From positions 1 to 37,900 of the forward strand of contig CALCGD010000293.1 in NCBI GenBank assembly GCA_937900875.1: a stretch of DNA of 37,900 nt, read 5' to 3'. Positions 31,684 through 37,900 of this stretch are shown piece after piece. The notes below the pieces were generated by a model. The model ran no database searches. It saw only the letters and a program-made list of their open reading frames with translations, and was not told the origin of the DNA. The stretch comes from an uncultured Flavobacteriales bacterium (GTDB lineage Bacteria > Bacteroidota > Bacteroidia > UBA10329). The position numbers and the translations under genes are program-made. Within the stretch, counting starts at the first letter, position 1; every line of letters starts with the position of its first letter.

Positions 31684-33147
31684 ATGGCACTAAGACAACG
31701 ATTACAACAGAAACAACTGCAGCGACTTTCGCCTCAGCAAATTCAGCTTATGAAATTGCTGCAGATTCCTACAATTGCCCTAGAGCAGAGGATAAAAGAA
31801 GAACTTGAAGGAAACCCTGCTTTAGAGGAGGGAGATGAAATAGATGACCTGGATGATGAGTTTGCTGATCTGAAGAATGAGGAAGAGGAATATGATGATT
31901 CTGATTCGGATGATGAGTTCGGAATTGAGGATTATTTGGATGATGACGACATTCCAGAATATGCTTTGTATGCAAACAACACAAGTGCAGATGATGAAGA
32001 TAAGGAGGTTCCGCTAAGTGGTGGTATGAGTTTTCGCGATTTGCTAAGTGAGCAGTTGGGTATGAGGGTTTTAAGCGAGCTGCAGCGCACCATTGCAGAA
32101 ACTATCATCGGAAATTTGGATGATGATGGCTACTTGCGCAGGGAGATTTATGCTATTGTTGATGACCTTGCTTTTACACAGAATATCCACACCAATGAAG
32201 ATGAGGTGGAAGACTTGTTGGAAGTAATTCAAGGATTTGAGCCATCGGGTGTTGGGGCGCGCAATCTGCAAGAATGCTTGCTACTTCAGCTAAACAAAAA
32301 GGAAGAGACCGAGAATGTTGCTTTAGCAAAAACGCTCATCGAAAAAATGATGGACGAGTTTTCTAAGAAGCATTATAGCAAAATTTGTCAGCGGTTGCAT
32401 ATTGAAGAAGACCAGCTGAAAAAGGTGTTGGATGAAGTGTTGAAGCTAAATCCACGACCAGGAAACTCTCTATCAGATAGTACTAAGGTGGTTCAAAATA
32501 TTGTGGCCGATTTCATGATTACCAATGATGACGGCAAACTAGAACTCACGCTAAACGGCAGAAACGCGCCTCAATTAAAGGTGAGCAATCAGTACAAACA
32601 AATGCTTCGTGCCTATTCAGAAGCCAAAGGAAAAGCCAATAAGGAGCAGAAAGATGCTGTACAATTTGTAAAGCAGAAATTGGATGGCGCTAAGTGGTTT
32701 ATAGATGCCATTCAGCAGCGACAAATGACGCTTTACGGAACCATGGATGCCATTATGGAATACCAGAAAGAGTATTTCTTAACTGGGGATGAAACCAAGC
32801 TAAAACCAATGATATTGAAAGATATTTCAGACATCGTTAACTTGGACATTTCAACAATTTCTCGTGTTGCAAACAGTAAGTATGTACAAACTCAGTTCGG
32901 AACGTTTCTGCTAAAGTCATTTTTCTCAGAGTCGTTAACTACAGAAAGTGGAGAAGAAGTGAGCTCACGCGAAGTGAAGAAAATTCTGAGTGATGCTATT
33001 GATGGAGAAGATAAATCACATCCACTAGCTGATGAGAAATTGGCAGGTCTACTCAAAGAGAAAGGCTACATCATTGCCCGAAGAACTGTGGCCAAATACC
33101 GCGAGCAATTAGGAATTCCTGTGGCAAGATTGCGGAAAGAGTTGTAA
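31684..33147 (+). CDS. rpoN: RNA polymerase sigma-54 factor
   Basis: The 487-residue factor has the three expected regions. Region I (1-48) is Gln/Leu-rich with LRQRLQQKQLQRLSPQQIQL and carries activator-contact residues. An acidic linker follows (about 50-95, rich in Asp/Glu). The core-binding and DNA-binding domains occupy about 115-487, ending with the RpoN box ARRTVAKYRE (465-474), which recognises the -24 element. Motifs look intact and the length is typical. No sigma-54 activator gene is in the window. It is followed by a CvfB-like gene after 65 bases. Confidence 0.97.
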   Translation: MALRQRLQQKQLQRLSPQQIQLMKLLQIPTIALEQRIKEELEGNPALEEGDEIDDLDDEFADLKNEEEEYDDSDSDDEFGIEDYLDDDDIPEYALYANNTSADDEDKEVPLSGGMSFRDLLSEQLGMRVLSELQRTIAETIIGNLDDDGYLRREIYAIVDDLAFTQNIHTNEDEVEDLLEVIQGFEPSGVGARNLQECLLLQLNKKEETENVALAKTLIEKMMDEFSKKHYSKICQRLHIEEDQLKKVLDEVLKLNPRPGNSLSDSTKVVQNIVADFMITNDDGKLELTLNGRNAPQLKVSNQYKQMLRAYSEAKGKANKEQKDAVQFVKQKLDGAKWFIDAIQQRQMTLYGTMDAIMEYQKEYFLTGDETKLKPMILKDISDIVNLDISTISRVANSKYVQTQFGTFLLKSFFSESLTTESGEEVSSREVKKILSDAIDGEDKSHPLADEKLAGLLKEKGYIIARRTVAKYREQLGIPVARLRKEL

Positions 33148-33212
33148 GTATTCTGAGTTGACAAAGTTTATTAAGTTCTTTGCCGACAAATCAACGCTTT
33201 AAACCTTTCGTC

Positions 33213-34103
33213 TTGTTCAAAATAGGAGAATACAACAATCTGGTTATTCATCGCTTTACCAGCGTAGGCGCCTACTTAGGCGAAGCCGATGCAGCTTATG
33301 AGGATGTAATCCTGCTTCCTAACAAGTACCTGAAACCAGGCATGCAGGAAGGGAATGAAATTCAAGTTTTCGTCTATCTCGATACCGAAGAACGGCCAGT
33401 TGCTACCACACAAACACCACTTATTCAACTAGGTAAGTTTGCTTGGCTCAAAGTTCATTCCGTTAATCGTATTGGTGCATTTTTAGATTGGGGATTAGAG
33501 AAACATCTTTTTGTTCCGTATGCTGAAATGGTGGAGCAAATGGAAATTGGCGAGAAGTATCTCGTAGGTGTTTTTCTTGACGGAAAATCGGAGCGATTGG
33601 TGGCAACACCTCGAATTACCAAGTTGCTAGACCAGACTAATATTGAACTTAGAGTGGGTGAGGAAGTAGAATTGACTGTTTACAACGAAACGGAACTTGG
33701 TTTTCAAGTAATGATTAATCAGCTGCATGGCGGATTGGTCTATCATAATGAGGTTTTTAGACCTATTGATGTTGGAGATGTGACCAAAGGCTACATCAAA
33801 CAAATTCGAGAAGACGGTAAGATTGATGTGAGTCTAGAACCGTTAGGTGTCGCTAGCATCGAACCAAATTCACGAAAGGTGCTTGATGCGCTCAACAGAA
33901 ACAGAGGAGTGCTAAAACTTTCAGACAAAAGTTCGCCAGAAGATATTGAGCGTGAGTTACACATGAGTAAAAAGCTCTTTAAGAAGGCAATTGGAGGGCT
34001 TTATAGAAAGAAGCTTATCCTTATAGAAAGGGACGAGATTCTGTCTGTTGTTCAGAATTTTGAGCCCGAAGGACCCAAGCACTTAAGAGACAAAAAAGAA
34101 TGA
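33213..34103 (+). CDS. CvfB-like S1 RNA-binding protein
   Basis: From the TTG at 33213 the protein has 296 residues and starts MFKIGEYNNLVIHRFTSVGA, which fits the usual CvfB start. The frame also has a TTG at 33180, but there is no ATG. Three S1-type OB domains are seen: about 3-60 (VGAYLGE), 65-125 (VHSVNRIGAFLDWGLEKHLF) and 135-205 (NETELGFQVMIN then VGDVTKGYIKQI). They are followed by a winged-helix-like C-terminus (about 215-285). CvfB was described as an RNA-binding regulator in Staphylococcus; the Bacteroidota role is unknown. The stop overlaps the hydrolase ATG by four bases. Confidence 0.88.
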   Translation: MFKIGEYNNLVIHRFTSVGAYLGEADAAYEDVILLPNKYLKPGMQEGNEIQVFVYLDTEERPVATTQTPLIQLGKFAWLKVHSVNRIGAFLDWGLEKHLFVPYAEMVEQMEIGEKYLVGVFLDGKSERLVATPRITKLLDQTNIELRVGEEVELTVYNETELGFQVMINQLHGGLVYHNEVFRPIDVGDVTKGYIKQIREDGKIDVSLEPLGVASIEPNSRKVLDALNRNRGVLKLSDKSSPEDIERELHMSKKLFKKAIGGLYRKKLILIERDEILSVVQNFEPEGPKHLRDKKE

Positions 34104-35029
34104 AAAAAGCAATCGGTTACATATTACTTGGCCTTGTAGGTCTCATTCTCGGATTCATTGCTTCTTCTTGGCACACCGATATTCCAGCAGAAGAAATCAT
34201 TGAGAAATACGCCTATGATAATTCTGAGTTTTTGGAGTTAGATGGAATGAGTGTGCATTATCGCATTAATGGAGATACAGGTAAAACGGTGGTGTTATTG
34301 CACGGAACAGCGGCTTCGCTTCATACGTGGGAAGATTGGACAACCGAATTATCTAAGTACTACCGAGTTGTGAGTTTTGACATGCCTGGTTTCGGCATCA
34401 CAGGCCCAGAGCCAAACGGAATTTACACGAGAGAGCGGTATTTAAAGTTTATTGATGATATGTTGGTAATACTCAACATTGATTCTTGCTACATGGCTGG
34501 AAATTCTTTTGGGGGCTACATGACTTGGAGCTATGCAGCAAAGCATCCAGATAAGGTAATGAAGATTGCCATTCTCAATTCAAGCGGTTATCCAAGAGGC
34601 GATCAGCCCACCCCAATTAGCTTCAAACTTCAAAAAATGGAATGGCTGAAACCTATTATTACGAAGGTGACGCCCATTTCTTTAGTTCGAAAGTCAGTGA
34701 ACGTGGTTTACTACGAAGATGATAAAGTGAAGGAAGATAAGGTTGTGCGGTATCATGAGTTGTTGTTGCGCGAAGGAAACCGTGCTGGTTTGATGGGAAA
34801 AACGCTTCAAATTAAATATGATTTTACAGACGAGATAAAGATGGTTCAATGCCCAACTTTAATTATGTGGGGAGATGATGATCAATTGGTGAATGTGGAG
34901 GCAGCTCCAAGGTTTCATGCAGATATCCCGAACTCGGAACTAATTATTTACGAGAACATGGGACACGTTCCTATGGAAGAAATTCCAGAGAAGTCTGTGG
35001 CTGACTTTATCGCTTTTCTACAGAAGTAA
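34100..35029 (+). CDS. Alpha/beta hydrolase
   Basis: The 309-residue protein has an N-terminal membrane helix or uncleaved signal (about 5-22) and an alpha/beta hydrolase fold. The oxyanion-hole motif is LLHGTAAS (66-73). The nucleophile is S136 in AGNSFGGY, the acid is D261 in MWGDDDQLV, and the base is H289 in ENMGHVPMEE, so the catalytic triad is complete. It belongs to the broad family of esterases, lactonases and C-C hydrolases; substrate unknown. The start overlaps the CvfB stop (ATGA), and its 3' end overlaps the convergent DUF2079 gene by 23 bases. Confidence 0.9.
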   Translation: MKKAIGYILLGLVGLILGFIASSWHTDIPAEEIIEKYAYDNSEFLELDGMSVHYRINGDTGKTVVLLHGTAASLHTWEDWTTELSKYYRVVSFDMPGFGITGPEPNGIYTRERYLKFIDDMLVILNIDSCYMAGNSFGGYMTWSYAAKHPDKVMKIAILNSSGYPRGDQPTPISFKLQKMEWLKPIITKVTPISLVRKSVNVVYYEDDKVKEDKVVRYHELLLREGNRAGLMGKTLQIKYDFTDEIKMVQCPTLIMWGDDDQLVNVEAAPRFHADIPNSELIIYENMGHVPMEEIPEKSVADFIAFLQK

Positions 35030-36470
35030 CTACCCTCTTAATGATGAGAAAATTGTTCTCATCATAAATAATCTGGTTGAGAGAATCAGTTCTTAGTTCC
35101 AACATCTTATTCGGAAAGTCGAGACTATCGACAGGATATAGGTCTCTGCCATGCGTCAGAATCGCCAAATATTCGGCATCCTTTACAACAGGGTAGAGGT
35201 AGATTTTATCTCGGCTAGCCACATGAGGAACTATCACGTTACTTGCAGATACCACAGCGTCAGCTGGAATTAACTGCAGCGCTTCATAAATCGTCTGAGA
35301 GTTTAACCCAGAATGATAATGTTCAGCCTTATAAAAACTAGTATTTGACCTGGTTGGGTGCCAGTTGAAAACTGTTGCACCAACAACGGTTCCTATTAAC
35401 AAAGGCATTTTCCATTTCGGAAATGAAAAGTTCTGTAAAAACTCTACAAAAGCAAGAGATATAATAGGCACAAATTCAATGGAGTATTGAGAATAAACAC
35501 CCCAATGTGAAGGACTTGAAGACAAGAGTTTTTGAGCGTAAATCGGTGCCAACATTATGAGGTAGTGTGGACGATAAATCAGGGCTATTCCTCCCGAAAC
35601 CAGTACCATAAAATGCAATTGCGACTTCAGTTTAAAAGTCAGCACGTCTTCTTGCAAACTCTCAAATAGTAGATAGAAAACATGACGCGGCTTTGTAAGC
35701 ATCGTTTTAATCACTCCACCCGGCCCATCGCCTAAATGGCTATAATTCCCAAGATGATCAGAAACTCCTGCTGTGTTCAAGGCAGGCATGATCAATGTTT
35801 GTACAACCATGAAATAGACTACGGCTGTGGCTAATAAAGAACCAGTTAGCATCCAGTTCGATTCCTTCGGCTTTAAAAAGAAATTTCTCACGGCTAGCCC
35901 CGCGATAATCGCAGCCATCCAAACTGCCATGTTCTCCTTGCAGATGAGAACCAAAACAAACATTAAAAGCGCTTTTTTGGTGTCTCCTCGGTCGAAGAAG
36001 AGGATGAACCAAGGGACAAACATGGCGGCCATTACATTGGCATGCCAATCGTAAGCCAAGGCAGAATAAATGCCCCACATACTGAAGAAGAGCACAAGAA
36101 TCAGCTCTGGCTGAAAACCATCTAATCGCTCCTTCGCGAAGCTATAAACACCCCAGCCACCAAAAAGAATGGCAGCAATTTGAAGCACAAGAAGTGTGTA
36201 CGAACCGAATAAGAAATAGAAGGGCGAAAGTAAAGCAACGATAGGCGAGAAATGGTTGCCAAGATGATTGAAAGTTTCACCTTCTAAACCCATTGTAAAC
36301 GTGTGCCATTGTAAATGCGAATAGCTATAGATACCGTGAGTGTAAATACCTAGGTCAAGACCAAACGTTCGGAAATGGTAATGGTTTACTAATGATATAA
36401 GCCCGAAAATCACCCCATATGCGGCTGTAATAAGCCATGCAGTTTTATGGGTGTTTAGGTGGTGCAGCAT
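35007..36470 (-). CDS. DUF2079 integral membrane protein
   Basis: The 487-residue protein has about ten transmembrane helices and the DUF2079 signature FGLDLGIYTHGIYSYSHLQ at the first extracytoplasmic loop. A GT-C-like arrangement is suggested: an Asp in the first loop, and family residues in LAYDWHANVMA and CKENMAVW. The C-terminal ~100 residues form a soluble domain. The family is predicted to be membrane glycosyltransferase-like, but no activity is established. I chose the ATG at 36470; the frame extends to a TTG at 36482. The 3' end overlaps the hydrolase gene on the opposite strand, and it follows fadH by 23 bases, probably co-transcribed. Confidence 0.85.
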   Translation of the reverse strand: MLHHLNTHKTAWLITAAYGVIFGLISLVNHYHFRTFGLDLGIYTHGIYSYSHLQWHTFTMGLEGETFNHLGNHFSPIVALLSPFYFLFGSYTLLVLQIAAILFGGWGVYSFAKERLDGFQPELILVLFFSMWGIYSALAYDWHANVMAAMFVPWFILFFDRGDTKKALLMFVLVLICKENMAVWMAAIIAGLAVRNFFLKPKESNWMLTGSLLATAVVYFMVVQTLIMPALNTAGVSDHLGNYSHLGDGPGGVIKTMLTKPRHVFYLLFESLQEDVLTFKLKSQLHFMVLVSGGIALIYRPHYLIMLAPIYAQKLLSSSPSHWGVYSQYSIEFVPIISLAFVEFLQNFSFPKWKMPLLIGTVVGATVFNWHPTRSNTSFYKAEHYHSGLNSQTIYEALQLIPADAVVSASNVIVPHVASRDKIYLYPVVKDAEYLAILTHGRDLYPVDSLDFPNKMLELRTDSLNQIIYDENNFLIIKRVVTSVEKR

Positions 36471-36493
36471 TTGGCCGACCAAGTTAGGATTTC

Positions 36494-37900
36494 TTAAAGC
36501 GTAGCAGCCAATCGGCTTCCTTGGTCAATTGCCCGTTTCGCATCCAGCTCAGATGCCAAATCGGCACCACCAATTAGGTGCACGTTTACACCTTTCGCTT
36601 TTAGAGGCTCGTACATCTTATTGTTGCTTAGTTGTCCTGCACAAATGACAACGTTGTCTACTTCAAGCAATTCGGGTTTTCCGTTTATCGTCACGTGCAA
36701 GCCTTTGTCGTCAATCTTGTCATACTGAACGTTATTGATCATCTGAACATTCTTGTTCTTTAACGTCAAACGATGAATCCAGCCTGTGGTTTTTCCTAGG
36801 CCAGCGCCAACCTTGGTTTCCTTACGCTGTAGCAAGAAAACCTCTCTTGGAGATGGTTCTGGCTTTGGCTGAATGCCTTCAATACCCGCTCGAACTTCAT
36901 TTTCTGGATCAATTCCCCATTCCGCCAAGAATGCAGCTAGATTTAGTGAGGTTGATTCTCCGCTATGCGTCAAATATTCGGCAACGTCAAATCCAATTCC
37001 GCCTGCACCGATAATCGCCACTCGCTTTCCAACTTCTTTCTTATCGCGAAGCACATCCAAATAACTCAACACCATTGGATGTTCGATTCCTTCAATTTTA
37101 GGCAAACGAGGCGTGATGCCTGTACCAAGAAGCACTTCGTCAAAACCAGCTAGTGTTGCTTCGTCTGCTCGCGTGTTTAACTTTAAATCGACACCGTGCT
37201 TTTTAATCATGGTGCCGAAATAGCGAATGGTCTCATAAAATTCTTCTTTTCCAGGGATTTGCTTGGCGATATTAAACTGACCACCAATTTCTTTATCAGC
37301 TTCAAAAAGTGTGACTGAATGTCCACGTTCTGCAGCAACAGTGGCGGCAGCCAATCCTGCTGGACCAGCTCCCACAACAGCAATTTTCTTCTTGGATGAA
37401 GTAGGAGTGTAGTTCAATTCGGTTTCGTGACAAGCACGAGGGTTGACCAAACAACTCACAATTTTGCGCTGAAACACATGGTCTAAGCACGCTTGATTAC
37501 ACCCAATGCATGTGTTGATCTCGTCCTCGCGACCTTCTTCTGCCTTCTTCACTAGGTGTGAATCCGCTAAGAATGGGCGCGCCATGGAAACCATATCGGC
37601 ATCGCCACGAGAGATGATGTCTTCCGCCACCGCTGGGTCGTTGATTCTATTTGTGGTAATCAATGGAATAGAAACTTCGCCTTTCATTTTGCGCGTAACC
37701 CACGTAAAGGCCGCTCTCGGTACCATGGTGCCAATAGTTGGAATACGCGCTTCGTGCCAACCAATTCCTGTGTTGATAATGGTGGCGCCTGCTTTTTCAA
37801 CTTCTTTTGCCAATTGAACAACTTCAGGCCATGTGCTGCCGCCTTCTACCAAATCGAGCATGGAAAGACGGAAAATAATGATGAAGTTTTCGCCAACTGC
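36494..37900 (-). CDS. fadH: 2,4-dienoyl-CoA reductase FadH (5' end beyond window)
   Basis: The gene runs off the right edge on the minus strand; about 468 of roughly 670 residues are visible, starting within the Old Yellow Enzyme barrel (GENFIIIFRLSMLDLVEGGS). Next come GATIINTGIGWHEARIPT, RGDADMVSMARPFLAD and the 4Fe-4S cysteines in CIGCNQACLDH plus the later IVSCLVNPR. The FAD/NADPH domains follow (VVGAGPAGLAAA and IIGAGGIGFDVAEYL). FadH reduces 2,4-dienoyl-CoA with NADPH so that unsaturated fatty acids can enter beta-oxidation. The visible part aligns with E. coli FadH over its whole length from memory; fine detail needs an alignment. It probably precedes the DUF2079 gene in one operon. 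Confidence 0.93.
   Translation of the reverse strand, partial: AVGENFIIIFRLSMLDLVEGGSTWPEVVQLAKEVEKAGATIINTGIGWHEARIPTIGTMVPRAAFTWVTRKMKGEVSIPLITTNRINDPAVAEDIISRGDADMVSMARPFLADSHLVKKAEEGREDEINTCIGCNQACLDHVFQRKIVSCLVNPRACHETELNYTPTSSKKKIAVVGAGPAGLAAATVAAERGHSVTLFEADKEIGGQFNIAKQIPGKEEFYETIRYFGTMIKKHGVDLKLNTRADEATLAGFDEVLLGTGITPRLPKIEGIEHPMVLSYLDVLRDKKEVGKRVAIIGAGGIGFDVAEYLTHSGESTSLNLAAFLAEWGIDPENEVRAGIEGIQPKPEPSPREVFLLQRKETKVGAGLGKTTGWIHRLTLKNKNVQMINNVQYDKIDDKGLHVTINGKPELLEVDNVVICAGQLSNNKMYEPLKAKGVNVHLIGGADLASELDAKRAIDQGSRLAATL

Overview
The window looks like a low-GC, gene-dense stretch of a Bacteroidota chromosome, most likely Flavobacteriales-like. Supporting signs are a type IX secretion (T9SS) C-terminal sorting domain, Bacteroidota -7 promoter elements (TAnnTTTG), lipoproteins, an exosortase-family protein, TPR modules of the type found in PD40-OmpA proteins, very short intergenic gaps and weak ribosome binding sites. 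It is mostly ordinary chromosome. There is no phage, transposase, CRISPR array or rRNA, and no gene-free stretch longer than 300 bases (the longest is about 270 bases, 17839-18107).

Layout. 1-2050: a tRNA-Met, a T9SS-exported protein and an EamA transporter. 2222-4637: a WD40 protein with an unusual C-terminal domain, convergent with a tandem-OmpA protein. 3786-7986 (minus): a Gfo/Idh oxidoreductase, a lipoprotein, a polyprenyl-phosphate sugar transferase and the OmpA protein, probably one cell-surface operon. 8097-11476: pcm, smpB and a bifunctional RelA/SpoT gene. 11572-12870: an SLC45-like MFS transporter. 12959-16351: three secreted proteins; the last carries the residues of a guanidine-modifying (peptidyl-arginine/agmatine deiminase fold) enzyme and is the most interesting gene here. 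16338-17838: a helical Bacteroidota-specific protein whose N-terminus is broken by a frameshift. 18108-19668: a compact TPR-TPR-LuxR-type regulator operon. 19665-25180 (minus): AsmA-like protein, sensor kinase, HemW and an exosortase-family protein. 25377-26901: a small acidic lipoprotein and fumarylacetoacetase. 26997-30570: an overlapping pair made of a C45 Ntn-hydrolase/acyltransferase and a PaaK-like acyl-activating enzyme, then a membrane-anchored SRPBCC protein. 30626-31574 (minus): TfoX-N and PhnA-domain proteins. 31684-35029: sigma-54, a CvfB-like S1 protein and an alpha/beta hydrolase. 35007-37900 (minus): a DUF2079 membrane protein and FadH, which runs off the right edge.

How it fits together: core stress and translation functions (RSH, SmpB, Pcm, RpoN) are mixed with envelope functions (T9SS cargo, lipoproteins, OmpA, sugar transferase, exosortase, AsmA) and small catabolic functions (FahA, FadH, PaaK-like). 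All assignments come from reading motifs; no database search was run. The best leads are the secreted deiminase-fold enzyme with its cysteine-rich lipoprotein partner, the acyltransferase/acyl-CoA ligase pair, the free-standing TPR-TPR-LuxR operon, and an exosortase gene that shares a terminator hairpin with that operon.
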